Below are positions 21,552 to 30,472 of a stretch of 37,374 nt of DNA, piece by piece. The notes under the pieces were generated by a model, which was given only the letters and a program-made list of their open reading frames with translations, was not told the DNA's origin and made no database searches. Numbering within the stretch: position 1 is the first letter of the stretch; each line of letters starts with the position of its first letter. This DNA is from Anaeromyxobacter oryzisoli (GTDB lineage: Bacteria; Myxococcota; Myxococcia; Myxococcales; Anaeromyxobacteraceae). The position numbers and the translations under genes are program-made. The DNA lies in contig NZ_JALCZA010000045.1 in assembly GCF_022690765.1 (NCBI RefSeq), forward strand, positions 1-37,374, given 5' to 3'.

Positions 21552-22520
21552 TTGGCGTTCCCGAACGTCACCGACCTGGTGGCAACCACCATCGAGTACC
21601 GCGGAGGCGAGATCCGCGACAACGTGACCGCGAACAACGCGGTCCTCACGCAGATGAAGGAAGGCGACCGCATCGAGGAGGTCTCGGGCGGCGTCGTGAT
21701 CTTCGAGGAGCTGTCGTTCCAGGCGAACGGCAACGCCCAGTGGTACAGCGGGCAGGATCTCCTCTCCATCGCGCAGCAGGACGTGATCTCCGCGGCGCAG
21801 TACCCGTGGAAGCAGGCGGCCTGCGCGGTCATCGTGACCGGCCTCGAGAAGATCCAGAACTCGGGCAAGCACGCGATCATCGATCTCGTGACCGGTCGCG
21901 TCGGCGTCGCCAAGGCGTCGATGGCGAACCTCATCGCCCAGGGCCTCTACTCGGACGGCACGCTCCAGGGCGGGAAGTCGATCAACGGGCTCGGCACCGC
22001 GGTCGTCGCGAATCCGGCCGTGGGCATCTACGGCAACATCGACGGGGCGCAGTGGCCGTTCTGGCGCAACCAGGTCGGCGGCCCGGGCGGCCAGACGACC
22101 ACGGCCGCGAACATCCAGGCCAACATGAACCTCCTGTACGCGAAGTGCTCGCGCGGCGGGAAGGATGTCCCGAACCTCATCCTCTACGACGCGAACCTGT
22201 ACGCCGCGTTCGAGGCGAGCCTCCAGCCGCTCCAGCGCTTCACCGAGGCGAAGCTCGGGCAGCTCGGGTTCCAGGGCTACCGCTACAAGGGCGCCGACGT
22301 GGTGCTCGACGGCGGGATCGGCGGCTTCTGCCCGGGCTGGACGGGGTTCTTCCTGAACACGAAGTACCTGAAGTACCGGCCCTCGAGCGAGCGGAACATG
22401 GTGACGCTCTCGCCGGAGAACCGGTACGCGCTGAACCAGGACGTCAGCGCGACGGTGCTCGCGTGGGCCGGCAACGCGACCTGCTCCGGGCGCATGTTCC
22501 AGGGCTACTTCAACGGGTAG
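21552..22520 (+). CDS. Major capsid protein
   Basis: 322 aa, TTG start after a strong GGAGGTG; no ATG gives the full N-terminus. The N-terminus AFPNVTDLVATTIEYRGGEI resembles N-arms of phage coats, followed by GDRIEEVSGGVVIFEELSF, a P-domain-like region with LVTGRVGVAKASMANLIAQG and C-terminal LILYDANLYAAFEASLQPLQ and GFFLNTKYLKYRPSSERNM. No toxin or enzyme motif. Placed after the scaffold and before the decoration protein, with a strong translational signal as needed for a highly expressed protein. HK97 fold is expected, but specific family not decided. Confidence 0.85.
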   Translation: MAFPNVTDLVATTIEYRGGEIRDNVTANNAVLTQMKEGDRIEEVSGGVVIFEELSFQANGNAQWYSGQDLLSIAQQDVISAAQYPWKQAACAVIVTGLEKIQNSGKHAIIDLVTGRVGVAKASMANLIAQGLYSDGTLQGGKSINGLGTAVVANPAVGIYGNIDGAQWPFWRNQVGGPGGQTTTAANIQANMNLLYAKCSRGGKDVPNLILYDANLYAAFEASLQPLQRFTEAKLGQLGFQGYRYKGADVVLDGGIGGFCPGWTGFFLNTKYLKYRPSSERNMVTLSPENRYALNQDVSATVLAWAGNATCSGRMFQGYFNG

Positions 22521-22535
22521 CGAGGGAGATCGCAC

Positions 22536-23258
22536 ATGGCCATCGTCAGCGGGTCCGTCAACTACCGGTTCATCGACGAGAAGTTCGGGACGACCGGCGG
22601 CCCGAACGCCACGCCGCCTCTCGGGGCGACGCAGTGGAAGCCGGGCACCAACTACGCCGCGGGCGTCACCGTCGTGAACGGCGGGTTCCTGTTCACGAAC
22701 AACGGCGCCGCCGGTGCCTCCGCGGCCGCGGTCGCGCTCGGCCCGGTGCCGTCGGCGCTGGTGGACAATACCGTCACCTGGACGCTCTCGGCCCCGCTCT
22801 CCGGCGCGTGCCAGACCGACGCGGCGCAGGCCCAGGAGCTCGGGTATATCGCCGAGGCGATCGACATCGGTCCGAACGCGTTCGGAGTCGGCGAGCTGAT
22901 GTACGTGAAGTTCACCGGCGCGACCGCGCCGGGCGACTTCGTGGTGGTCGACCGCTACAACATGACCGCCGCGCAGGCGGCCGCCGGCGGCCGAGGGCTC
23001 GTCGGGATCTCGATGGGGACCGGTGCGGCCGGCCGGTACGGCTGGGTCCTGGTGCGCGGCGTCCACGACGCGGCGAACCTCGGCAACGGCGCGTCGGTCG
23101 TCGGGGCGATCCCGTACCTCTCGGCGACGGGCGGCCGGATCCTCACCACCGCGAGCGCCACGAACGGTGTCCCGGGCGTGATCATCAAGGTCACCGGCAA
23201 CGCGTCGAACGTCGGCACGGCCGAGCTTCTCTGGCCGGTCGCCGGCGGCAACCCGTAG
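22536..23258 (+). CDS. Putative capsid decoration or head protein
   Basis: 240 aa, GGGAGA before ATG. Beta-rich, Gly/Ala-rich composition with GLVGISMGTGAAGRYGWVLV and DFVVVDRYNMT, like beta-barrel head decoration proteins. It follows the coat gene by 15 bases and precedes a terminator-like hairpin, so coat and this protein form a strongly expressed pair. The family is not recognised; a minor structural role is probable. Confidence 0.6.
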   Translation: MAIVSGSVNYRFIDEKFGTTGGPNATPPLGATQWKPGTNYAAGVTVVNGGFLFTNNGAAGASAAAVALGPVPSALVDNTVTWTLSAPLSGACQTDAAQAQELGYIAEAIDIGPNAFGVGELMYVKFTGATAPGDFVVVDRYNMTAAQAAAGGRGLVGISMGTGAAGRYGWVLVRGVHDAANLGNGASVVGAIPYLSATGGRILTTASATNGVPGVIIKVTGNASNVGTAELLWPVAGGNP

Positions 23259-23267
23259 TCGCAGGTC

Positions 23268-23304
23268 GGAGCCGGCCGGGTCTCCAGGGCGCCCGGCCGG
23301 CTCC
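23268..23304 (+). terminator. Strong hairpin, probable terminator or mRNA-stabilising element
   Basis: A perfect 13-bp GC-rich stem, 23268-23280 with 23292-23304, and an 11-base loop. No clear T run follows (only TCTAGCCCT), so it may terminate partially or protect the coat mRNA 3' end. It lies 10 bases after the stop of the head protein gene and before the tail genes. Confidence 0.6.
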
Positions 23305-23339
23305 TCTAGCCCTCGGATCCCTGGGCAAGGGTGTGACGC

Positions 23340-24077
23340 ATGGCGTTCGTCGATCCAAGCGCGGTCAGGCAGATGGACGGCTGGAACCAGGCGTGGGCGA
23401 ACGACGGGAAGTGCCGCGCCGTCTTCTACGCGCGCGAGGTGCTCGACGAGCGCGCCACGCACGGCTGGACCGAGGAACGCGAGGTCCTGAACGACGACGG
23501 GTCGATCCGGATCGAGAAGAAGCGCTTCCCGGGCGCGGGGCGCCCGATCTTCAAGACGGTCCCCTACATCAAGAAGTTCACGCCCGGCGACGCGAGCAAC
23601 ATCATCGACCGCGAGGTCTACCCGCACGACAAGGACGAGTTCTCCGCGGAGTGGCACGCGTTCGAGACGGGCCAGGACACCACCGTCGGCACGCCGATCG
23701 AGATGCTGCCCGGGCTCTCGAAGGCGCGGGTCGAGGAGTTCAAGAACTTCCCGCTCGCCCCGATCAAGACGATCGAGGAGCTCGCGAACCTCGCCGACGT
23801 GCACGCGCAGAAGTTCCTCGGGTTCAACGAGGACCGGCAGAAGGCGCGCGACTGGCTCGCGGCGGCCGAGAAGGCGGCCCCGATCGCCGAGGTGCGCGCG
23901 CAGCTCGCCGAGCGCGACCAGGCGATCGAGCAGCTCAAGGCCCGGCTCGCCGCGCTCGAGGCGCAGCGCGCCGCCGTCCCGGCGACGCCCGCGTCGGAGC
24001 CGGAGTGCGAGCCCGTCGAGGTCACGCCGGCCCCGCGCGCGAAGGCGCCGACGGTGCGCCGGCGGGCTCAGGGGTAG
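23340..24077 (+). CDS. Virion-module hypothetical protein with C-terminal coiled coil
   Basis: 245 aa. N-terminal half has a mixed, aromatic, charged pattern (WNQAWANDGKCRAVFYAREV, KTVPYIKKFTPGDASNIID), then helices with VEEFKNFPLAPIKTIEELAN and a heptad region (about 180-210: LAERDQAIEQLKARLAALEA). The pattern resembles conserved but uncharacterised phage head-tail region proteins. Position between coat/decoration and tail hub suggests a structural or morphogenetic role. Confidence 0.6.
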   Translation: MAFVDPSAVRQMDGWNQAWANDGKCRAVFYAREVLDERATHGWTEEREVLNDDGSIRIEKKRFPGAGRPIFKTVPYIKKFTPGDASNIIDREVYPHDKDEFSAEWHAFETGQDTTVGTPIEMLPGLSKARVEEFKNFPLAPIKTIEELANLADVHAQKFLGFNEDRQKARDWLAAAEKAAPIAEVRAQLAERDQAIEQLKARLAALEAQRAAVPATPASEPECEPVEVTPAPRAKAPTVRRRAQG

Positions 24078-24080
24078 GCC

Positions 24081-24839
24081 ATGGCGGCGCTGCCCGAGTT
24101 AGACACGGCGGGCAACATCGTCAACCGAGCGGCGATCCAGCTCGGGCTCCTCGGCGTGTCCGTCGCGCAGGCGAACGACCCGTTCGCGTCTCAGGACCCG
24201 AACTTCGTCCAGCTCTGCGAACTGCTCACCTCCGTCGGTGACGACCTGAACGGCAAGCATAACTGGCCGCAGCTCCGGCAGGAGTGCGTGATCGTCACCG
24301 TCGCTGGCCAGAACGTGTACCCGCTCCCGGCCGACTTCCACGAGATGATCGATCAGAGCGGGTGGAACCGGTCGGCGCGCCTCCCGCTCATCGGTCCGCT
24401 GCGATCTCAGGAGTGGCAGTACCTCAAGGCGCGCGCGCTCGGGATGTACATCTCGGTCGTCTTCCGCCAGGCCGGCGGGAACCTCGAGATCAACCCGGGC
24501 ATGGCGGTGCCGGCCGGGACGACGATCGCGTTCGAGTACGAGTCGTCGCGCTGGGTACAGAGCGCGGGCGCCGCGGCGCCGGACAAGGCCGCGCCCACGA
24601 TCGGGACGGACGTGGTCTGCTACGACTCCGAGCTCGCCATCGCCGCGCTCAAGCTCGCTTGGCTCGAGGCGAAGGGGTTCGACACCGCGGCCGCGGCCGA
24701 GAGGTACGAGGCGAAGCTCGAGCACGCGATCGGGAAGAGCACCGGCGCGCCCACGCTCTCGCTCGTCGGGACCGGGCGCACGGCGGTGGACCGCTTCATC
24801 GACAACGCGAACCTGCCGCTGACGGGTTTCGGGAGCTGA
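24081..24839 (+). CDS. Tail-hub/head-completion protein (P22 gp4-like)
   Basis: 252 aa. N-terminal TAGNIVNRAAIQLGLLG and LLTSVGDDLNGKHNWPQLRQ, a middle beta section (VAGQNVYPLPADFHEMIDQ), an FEYESSRW segment and C-terminal LAIAALKLAWLEAKGFD resemble the tail-accessory gp4 family that attaches to the portal in P22-like phages. Followed by fibre and gp10-like genes as expected for a tail hub cluster. Recognition by pattern and context. Confidence 0.7.
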   Translation: MAALPELDTAGNIVNRAAIQLGLLGVSVAQANDPFASQDPNFVQLCELLTSVGDDLNGKHNWPQLRQECVIVTVAGQNVYPLPADFHEMIDQSGWNRSARLPLIGPLRSQEWQYLKARALGMYISVVFRQAGGNLEINPGMAVPAGTTIAFEYESSRWVQSAGAAAPDKAAPTIGTDVVCYDSELAIAALKLAWLEAKGFDTAAAAERYEAKLEHAIGKSTGAPTLSLVGTGRTAVDRFIDNANLPLTGFGS

Positions 24840-24843
24840 CGCG

Positions 24844-25512
24844 ATGGCGCTCCCGGGTCCCAAGCCGGCGCGGTACTGGAAGGACGACGACTTCGACCAG
24901 CTCCGCGCCGCGATCCTGGCGATCCTGCCGGGCGCGCCGGCGGCCGGGGCGCTCACCGGCACGAGCCTCGACCAGCTCACCGCGGCGGTTCTCGCGATCG
25001 GCGCAGCGGTCGCGAAGGAGGTGGACCTCGGCGCGGCGACGATCCCGGCGAAGGTCTACAGCGCTCTCGCCGCAGGGCAGTCGCAGCTCAACCCGGTGGC
25101 TGCGATCTACAACACAGTCGCGGGGCAGAGCATCCCGAACGCGGCTTGGACCACCATCAACTTCGATACAAGGGAACTGGATCCAATCGCGGCAGTCACC
25201 ACTGGTTCGGCGTGGCATTTCACGGCGCCGATCTCGGGGCTTTATCACGTCGCGGCTACGGTTGGGGGCGGTGGTACCACGGGCCAGCGCATCATCACTC
25301 TGCGGAGGAACGGCGCGGAGGTGCAGCGCGGCAATCGGCTGGCGGCGAACGCTGCTGCTGGGCTCACGTACTGCGTCGTGAGCGGTTACGTCTCGCTCGC
25401 GGCCGGGGACCAGGTGGATGTTCAATTTTATCAGGACTCCGGCGGCGCGGCCGGGCTGGAGTCCTCTCCATCGGCGAACCGCGTGAGCATCGTGCGGGTT
25501 CCGGGGGCCTGA
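24844..25512 (+). CDS. Tail protein with C1q/TNF-like C-terminal domain
   Basis: 222 aa. The N-terminal 85 residues are helical, possibly a trimerising or attachment stem (LTGTSLDQLTAAVLAIGAAV). Residues about 92-222 match the C1q/TNF-like jelly-roll pattern: WTTINFDTRELDP, FTAPISGLYHVAATVG, then LRRNGAEV and QVDVQFYQDSGGAAGL. Such domains form trimers and occur in phage fibre tips. A receptor-binding or stabilising role at the short tail is inferred. The C-terminal segment is less GC-rich than its neighbours, which may mark recent exchange. Confidence 0.7.
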   Translation: MALPGPKPARYWKDDDFDQLRAAILAILPGAPAAGALTGTSLDQLTAAVLAIGAAVAKEVDLGAATIPAKVYSALAAGQSQLNPVAAIYNTVAGQSIPNAAWTTINFDTRELDPIAAVTTGSAWHFTAPISGLYHVAATVGGGGTTGQRIITLRRNGAEVQRGNRLAANAAAGLTYCVVSGYVSLAAGDQVDVQFYQDSGGAAGLESSPSANRVSIVRVPGA

Positions 25513-25513
25513 C

Positions 25514-27142
25514 GTGCTGATCCCCCGCCGCACTCCTCGCGTCCATCCGAACCGAACCCGCTGGTTCAGCGCGTCCGCGCCGATCGGCGGCATCAACACC
25601 GTGAGCGCGGGCCTGGACATGCCCGCGTCGGACTCGATCTACTCGTACAACCTGATCGGCGCGGAGTACGGCCTCCGATCTCGCCTCGGCTGGCGGGAGT
25701 GGGTGACCGGCCTCGACGGCGAGCCTCGTTCGATCCTGCCGTTCACCGGTTCGACGAAGGACGGCGCGTCGAACCGGATGTTCGCGTGCACGCAGACCGG
25801 GATCTGGGACGTCTCGTCCTCCACCGGGGCGCCGACGAAGGTCGTCACCTTCCCCACGCAGAACGCGGACAGCGGCTACGGCGTGTGCACCGCGTTCACG
25901 GACCTGAACGGCAGCCACTGGCTGCTCTACACCGACGAGGCGAACGGCTACTACACGTACTCGGAGCAGGGCACGACCTGGACTAAGGTCACGCAGGGCA
26001 CCGGCGCCTCGCAGGTGTCAGTCGGGGACCCAACGAAGTTCGCGTCCGTGGTGAGTTGGAAGAACCGGCTCTGGTTCGTGGAGCGCGACACGCAGCACGC
26101 GTGGTACCTGCCCGTCGGTTCGCTCTACGGCGCCGCGAGCAAGTTCGTCTTCGGCTCGCGGTTCAAGGCGGGCGGCGACCTGCGCGGCCTGTGGAGCTGG
26201 ACGTACGACGGCGGGAGCGGGATCGACGACGCGCTCGTGGCCGTCTCCGGCGGCGGCGACGTCCTGATCTACAAGGGGTGGGATCCCTCGCAGGCCTCCG
26301 GCTTCGCGCTCTCGGGCGTGTGGTCGGTCGGTGCCGTTCCCGCCGGCCGCCGGCTGTGCACGGATTTCGGCGGCGACCTGCTCGTCATGAGCTCGATGGG
26401 GATCCTCCCGCTCTCCAAGCTCACGTCGGGGAGCGTCCTCTACGAGCGGACGCAGTACCAGACGGCGAAGATCGCGAACCTCTGGAACCAGCTCCAGGCA
26501 TCCACGTTCTCGCTGCGCGGCTGGGCGATGCGTCTGCATCCGCTCGACGCGGCGCTCATGGTCGTTATGCCGGTCGCGGCGGGGCAGCCGTCGCAGCAGC
26601 TCGTGATGAGCCTCACCACGAAGGGTTGGCACCAGTACCGCGACATGCCCATGAGCATCGCGGCCGAGCCGTGGAACGGGACGTTCTACTTCGGGACGGC
26701 GGACGGGCGGATCTGCGCGAACGACGGGTACGTCGATGGCGTGACGCTCGCAAACCCGAACTCCTACGCGCCGATCAACTGGAGCCTCCTCTCGGCGTTC
26801 ACGAACATGGGGAGCGCGGCGCAGAAGCGGATCCACGCGATCCGCGCGACGATCCTCTCGCAGGGCGGAGCGATCCCGTACCAGGCCCAGGCGAAGTTCC
26901 GATGGGACCGGTCCGAGGGAGCGCCGCCTCAGGTTGCGCTCGCCGGCGGGGCAGCTGGCGCGGTCTGGGACATCGCGAAGTGGGATCAGGCGGTGTGGGG
27001 CGGAGACTACCAGGCGCAGCAGCAGGTGTTCGGCGCGGCGGGATGCGCGCCGGAGATCGCCATCGCGATCCGGGGCGCCGCGTCGTCGCGCATGACCCTC
27101 ACCGGCATCGACGTAGCGTACGAGACGGGAGGCATCCTGTGA
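25514..27142 (+). CDS. Packaged-DNA stabilisation / tail-plug protein (P22 gp10-like)
   Basis: 542 aa, GTG start two bases after the preceding stop. N-terminal SAPIGGINTVSAGLDMPASD, repeated beta modules (LLYTDEANGYYTYSEQGTTW, SWKNRLWFVERDTQHAWYLP) suggesting a beta-propeller, then MPMSIAAEPWNGTFYFGTADG, and a C-terminal SSRMTLTGIDVAYETGG strand. The family caps the gp4-portal complex and keeps DNA inside. Similar length and order of genes to P22 group (portal, scaffold, coat, gp4, gp10). Confidence 0.75.
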   Translation: MLIPRRTPRVHPNRTRWFSASAPIGGINTVSAGLDMPASDSIYSYNLIGAEYGLRSRLGWREWVTGLDGEPRSILPFTGSTKDGASNRMFACTQTGIWDVSSSTGAPTKVVTFPTQNADSGYGVCTAFTDLNGSHWLLYTDEANGYYTYSEQGTTWTKVTQGTGASQVSVGDPTKFASVVSWKNRLWFVERDTQHAWYLPVGSLYGAASKFVFGSRFKAGGDLRGLWSWTYDGGSGIDDALVAVSGGGDVLIYKGWDPSQASGFALSGVWSVGAVPAGRRLCTDFGGDLLVMSSMGILPLSKLTSGSVLYERTQYQTAKIANLWNQLQASTFSLRGWAMRLHPLDAALMVVMPVAAGQPSQQLVMSLTTKGWHQYRDMPMSIAAEPWNGTFYFGTADGRICANDGYVDGVTLANPNSYAPINWSLLSAFTNMGSAAQKRIHAIRATILSQGGAIPYQAQAKFRWDRSEGAPPQVALAGGAAGAVWDIAKWDQAVWGGDYQAQQQVFGAAGCAPEIAIAIRGAASSRMTLTGIDVAYETGGIL

Positions 27143-27579
27143 TCGTCGTCCGCGCTGCGCCTCCCGAGCACTACCGCTGGATCGCCGAACGCGCGCAGCT
27201 CGTGTGCGGGTCGCAGTTCCGCGCGCTCGAGGCGGTGGACGGGGACCGCATCGTCGCCATGGTGGGGTTCGATGGCTGGACGCCGAACGCGGTGTCGATG
27301 CACGTGGCGCTCGATCACCCGTCGGCGCTCCGCCACGTGCTCCGTCCCGCGTTCGGGATCGCGTTCGATGCCCCTCCGGGCGGCGCGGGCAAGGGCGTCG
27401 CCGTCGCGACGGTGCTCTCGACGAACCGGGCCTCGCTTCGGCTCGTCAAGCACCTCGGGTTCCGGGAGGTCGGGCGGATCACGGGAGGCTGGGAGCGCGG
27501 GGTGGATCTCGTGCTCCTCGAGCTCTCGCGCGAGCGGTGCCGGTGGGTGGCGCACCAGGATCGGAGGGTCGCAGCATGA
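27139..27579 (+). CDS. GNAT-family acetyltransferase-like protein in tail module
   Basis: 146 aa from GTG 27139, overlapping the gp10-like stop (GTGA). The C-terminal GNAT pattern is visible: VLSTNRASLRLVKHLGFREVGRI (split here as VLSTNRASLRLVKHLGF then REVGRI), typical of the last helix and strand, and an upstream AMVGFDGWTPNAVSMHV region. The acetyl-CoA loop (Q/R-x-x-G-x-G/A) is seen only as GAGKGVA. Similar GNAT-fold genes occur in phages near structural genes, with unknown substrate. Transfer of acetyl from acetyl-CoA is inferred. Confidence 0.7.
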   Translation: MIVVRAAPPEHYRWIAERAQLVCGSQFRALEAVDGDRIVAMVGFDGWTPNAVSMHVALDHPSALRHVLRPAFGIAFDAPPGGAGKGVAVATVLSTNRASLRLVKHLGFREVGRITGGWERGVDLVLLELSRERCRWVAHQDRRVAA

Positions 27580-28322
27580 GCAAGGGCAAGGGTGGCAGCG
27601 CGCCCAGCGCGCCGAACTTCCAGCAGATGGCGCAGCTCCAGGCGCAGTCGTCGCAGCAGGCGACGAACGCGCAGACGCAGGCGAACCGCCCGAGCCAGTA
27701 CAGCCCGTTCGCCTCCTCGTACTGGACGCAGGGGCCGAACGGCGAGTGGTCCCAGCGGACCGCGCTCTCCGGCGGTCTCGGGGCCGGGGCGCAGAACCTC
27801 GAGAGCCAGATCGGCGCGCAGGGCGCGATCGGGACCGGCGACGAGGCCCGGAAGTCGGCGACGGACGCCTACTACAAGCAGGCCACCTCTCGGCTCGATC
27901 CGGAGTGGTCCCAGCGCGAGGAAGCCACGCGCGCTCAGCTCGCGAACCAGGGGCTCGATCCGGGATCCGAGGCCTACGACAACGCGATGGGAAACCTCGA
28001 GCGGGCGCGCAACGACGCCTACTCGAGCGCGGAGAACCAGGCGCAGACGGCCGGAAACCAGGCCCAGGCGCTCACGTTCGGCGAGAACCTCCAGTCGCAG
28101 ATGGCGCCGTACCAGCAGCTCGGCGCACTCCAGGGGCTCACGCAGCAGAACGGGTTCAGCCAGGCCGGCGCCGCGCAGCCGACACAGTACCTGCCCGCGG
28201 CGATGGCCGCCTACAACGGCGCGCTGCAGGGGTACGGCATCGATCAGGCGGGCAAGAACTCGACGATGAGCGGGCTCGGCCAGCTCGGGGGCTCCGCGAT
28301 GATGGCGGCGGCCCTCATGTAG
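27576..28322 (+). CDS. Internal/ejection-type virion protein
   Basis: 248 aa, start behind GGAGG, four-base overlap with the GNAT stop. Gln-, Asn- and Ala-rich: QQMAQLQAQSSQQATNAQTQ, then YSPFASSYWTQGPNGEWSQR, SRLDPEWSQREEATRAQLAN and AQALTFGENLQSQMAPYQQL, ending in a hydrophobic Met/Ala-rich tail. This pattern is common to podovirus internal proteins that are ejected into the cell. P22 gp7 is comparable in size. Function by context and composition. Confidence 0.65.
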   Translation: MSKGKGGSAPSAPNFQQMAQLQAQSSQQATNAQTQANRPSQYSPFASSYWTQGPNGEWSQRTALSGGLGAGAQNLESQIGAQGAIGTGDEARKSATDAYYKQATSRLDPEWSQREEATRAQLANQGLDPGSEAYDNAMGNLERARNDAYSSAENQAQTAGNQAQALTFGENLQSQMAPYQQLGALQGLTQQNGFSQAGAAQPTQYLPAAMAAYNGALQGYGIDQAGKNSTMSGLGQLGGSAMMAAALM

Positions 28323-28331
28323 GAGGCGACG

Positions 28332-28565
28332 ATGATGGGCATGGGTGGAATGGGCGGGGGCGGTCACGCTGGCCACGGCGGCAAGCACGCCGGCCACGGC
28401 GGTCGGAAGCCGGTGGCGATCCAGGCCTTCATCCAGGCGCTGCGGCGGCGCCAGGGCGGGATGCAGCCTCCCACGGACCAGGGCGCGGACGGGGGGATGA
28501 TGGGCGGCGGGATGGCGGGAATGGGCGGCATGCCGATGGGCGGCGGCCACATGCACGGAGGGTGA
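28332..28565 (+). CDS. Met/Gly/His-rich small protein
   Basis: 77 aa. Composition is extreme: MMGMGGMGGGGHAGHGG at the start and MGGGMAGMGGMPMGGGHMHG at the end, flanking a short helix (AIQAFIQALRRRQGG). The nucleotide repeat GCCGGCCACGGCGG is duplicated. His and Met clusters could bind Cu or Ni. It sits among ejection-protein genes and the next protein also begins MDHSMHGGG. Real coding is supported by a ribosome site and tight packing. Confidence 0.6.
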   Translation: MMGMGGMGGGGHAGHGGKHAGHGGRKPVAIQAFIQALRRRQGGMQPPTDQGADGGMMGGGMAGMGGMPMGGGHMHGG

Positions 28566-28569
28566 GCTG

Positions 28570-29028
28570 ATGGACCACTCGATGCACGGCGGCGGGTTCC
28601 CCGCGCTCCCTCCAGCAACCAATCCCGGGGACGACGACCTCTACGCCCTGATCCAGAACGCTGACCCGGCGACGCTCCAGAGCATGATCGACGCGGGGCT
28701 CGTCCCGGGCCGGATGGGGGTCGAGCAGCAGATGATGGGGATGGGGCAGGGGCTCGCCGAGACGCCGACGCCCCAGGGCCGGCAGGTCGGCAACACGTAC
28801 GTCGCCGCGTCGCCCATCGAGCACCTGTCCGCGGCGCTGCGCCAGGGCATCGGGGCGCAGATGCAGCACAAGGCGATGCAGGAGCAGAGCGGCCTCATCG
28901 GGCAGCAGGGGGCCGGGCGGCTCGCGTACCTGAAGCTCCTCGCCGGTCGAGGCCCGCAGTCGTCTGCGGCGCCGGAGACGCTCCCTCTCGGCTCGGCGGA
29001 CCTCCCCGACACGAGCGGACTCTCCTGA
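28570..29028 (+). CDS. Hypothetical virion-module protein
   Basis: 152 aa. Starts MDHSMHGGGFPALPP, then a helical part with LQSMIDAGLVPGRMGVEQQM and SPIEHLSAALRQGIGAQMQH. No known domain. Likely part of the internal/ejection protein group because of position and composition (Met, Gln, Gly). Confidence 0.6.
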   Translation: MDHSMHGGGFPALPPATNPGDDDLYALIQNADPATLQSMIDAGLVPGRMGVEQQMMGMGQGLAETPTPQGRQVGNTYVAASPIEHLSAALRQGIGAQMQHKAMQEQSGLIGQQGAGRLAYLKLLAGRGPQSSAAPETLPLGSADLPDTSGLS

Positions 29029-29035
29029 GGCGACG

Positions 29036-30472
29036 ATGGACGGCAACCTCCTCGATCTCTTCGCGGGCGACGACGCGACGGCGAACAACGAGGCGTCGGC
29101 GCTGGCGAACGCGATCCGCGCGCGGCGCGCGGCTGGCACGCTCGGGATGATCACCGGCGACCCGGCCATGGCCGGGGTCGGCAGGCAGCTCGCCGGCAAC
29201 GCCGACGCGCTCGAGGGGAAGCTCTTCGACGTCGGGCAGGCGCGTCTCCACTACGGCCCGCAGATGGAGGAGCACCAGAACCTCCAGGCTGCGCGCCAGA
29301 ACCCGGCCTACGCCGCCGCGCTCCGCGACACGCTGCACCGGTACGGCTCGAACGTCTCGGACGACGCGCCGGCCCAGGTGCTCGAGCGGCTCCTCCCGGT
29401 CGAGGAGAAGTTTGCGCAGGCGAACATGATGGGCGGCCTCCGCTACGCGCTCCAGGGCCGGCTCCAGCAGAAGACCGACCCGGGCACCGGCGAGACCTAC
29501 CTCCTCAGTCCGCTCGACGGGGCCACGTACTACATGAACGGCTCGCCGCGGACCCACGGCGTCCGGCGCCCCGGCTTCGGCGGTCCCGGCTTCGGCAGCT
29601 TCCCGGGAGCTCCGGGAGGCGCTCCGGCTCCCGCTCCCGCCGCGGGCCCCGCGCCGGCGGCCGCGCCGCGCGGCGCGCCCGCGTCGCTCCTCCCCGGCGC
29701 TTCCTCGGCCGCCGGCGGAGGCCGCACGCCGCTCCCGGGCCCGGCCACCGCGGGCGGCAGCTCCCCGGCGGCCGGCACGGGGGGCGGCGCGTCCTACCCG
29801 CGTCTCTACGGGAAGGTGCTCGACGCCGCGCTCCAGAAGCTCGGCACCGACTTCGACCCGAACAAGTCCGGAGGCGAGATCCAGCGGAACCAGGCGCGGC
29901 TCAACGCGGCCATCCGGCTCCGCAAGCTCGTCACGGACGAGAACGGTAACGTGAAGGCCATGATCCCGCCGCAGTTCATGCGGGAGACGGCCGCGGCGCT
30001 CGCCGGGCTCATCTCGAACGGCGGCCAGCCGGCGCAGTCGCTCATCGAGGAGCTCTCGCCGCGCACCGGAAGCAGCAAGGTCGCGGACATCGTCCAGTGG
30101 ATCACCGCGCACCCTCAGGACGCGGGGCAGCAGGCGTTCGCGAAGCTCTACCTCGAAAGCGCGAACAGGGAGGCGGAAGCGGCGCAGGAGGCGCTCAACC
30201 AGGGCGTCTCGGCGCGGTTCGGGAAGCACCAGCGGGTGGTGTACGGGAACCCGGAGGAGGCGCGCCGCACGCTCGAACCCTACGGCTGGACGATCCAGCG
30301 GGTCGGCCGGGACTGGAAGCTCGTCCCGGGCGGCGCGCGCGCCGGGACCGCGGCCGGGCCGGCTCCGACGGCGGCCGGTCCGGCTCGGATCTCCTCCGAT
30401 GCTGAGTACGACGCGCTGCCCTCAGGGGCGCAGTACGTCGGGCCCGACGGGAAGTTGCGGAGGAAGCGGTAA
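29036..30472 (+). CDS. Large internal virion protein (ejection-like)
   Basis: 478 aa. Helical N-terminus (ANNEASALANAIRARRAAGT, QARLHYGPQMEEHQNLQAAR), a Gly/Pro/Ala-rich linker at about 185-250 and a C-terminal helical module with SLIEELSPRTGSSKVADIVQ and RFGKHQRVVYGNPEEARRTL. No enzyme motif such as lysozyme. Its last base is shared with the next ATG. Place and features match the ejection proteins (gp20/gp16 group) that form the trans-envelope channel. Confidence 0.6.
   Translation: MDGNLLDLFAGDDATANNEASALANAIRARRAAGTLGMITGDPAMAGVGRQLAGNADALEGKLFDVGQARLHYGPQMEEHQNLQAARQNPAYAAALRDTLHRYGSNVSDDAPAQVLERLLPVEEKFAQANMMGGLRYALQGRLQQKTDPGTGETYLLSPLDGATYYMNGSPRTHGVRRPGFGGPGFGSFPGAPGGAPAPAPAAGPAPAAAPRGAPASLLPGASSAAGGGRTPLPGPATAGGSSPAAGTGGGASYPRLYGKVLDAALQKLGTDFDPNKSGGEIQRNQARLNAAIRLRKLVTDENGNVKAMIPPQFMRETAAALAGLISNGGQPAQSLIEELSPRTGSSKVADIVQWITAHPQDAGQQAFAKLYLESANREAEAAQEALNQGVSARFGKHQRVVYGNPEEARRTLEPYGWTIQRVGRDWKLVPGGARAGTAAGPAPTAAGPARISSDAEYDALPSGAQYVGPDGKLRRKR

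Noticed and set aside
21378-23804. 808-codon reverse-strand frame over the coat region
   Set aside because: Same artefact; coat and decoration genes are on the plus strand with ribosome sites.
27139-28322. GNAT and following protein as a GNAT-RHH toxin-antitoxin pair
   Set aside because: The following gene encodes a Gln-rich virion-type protein and no small RHH antitoxin precedes the GNAT gene.
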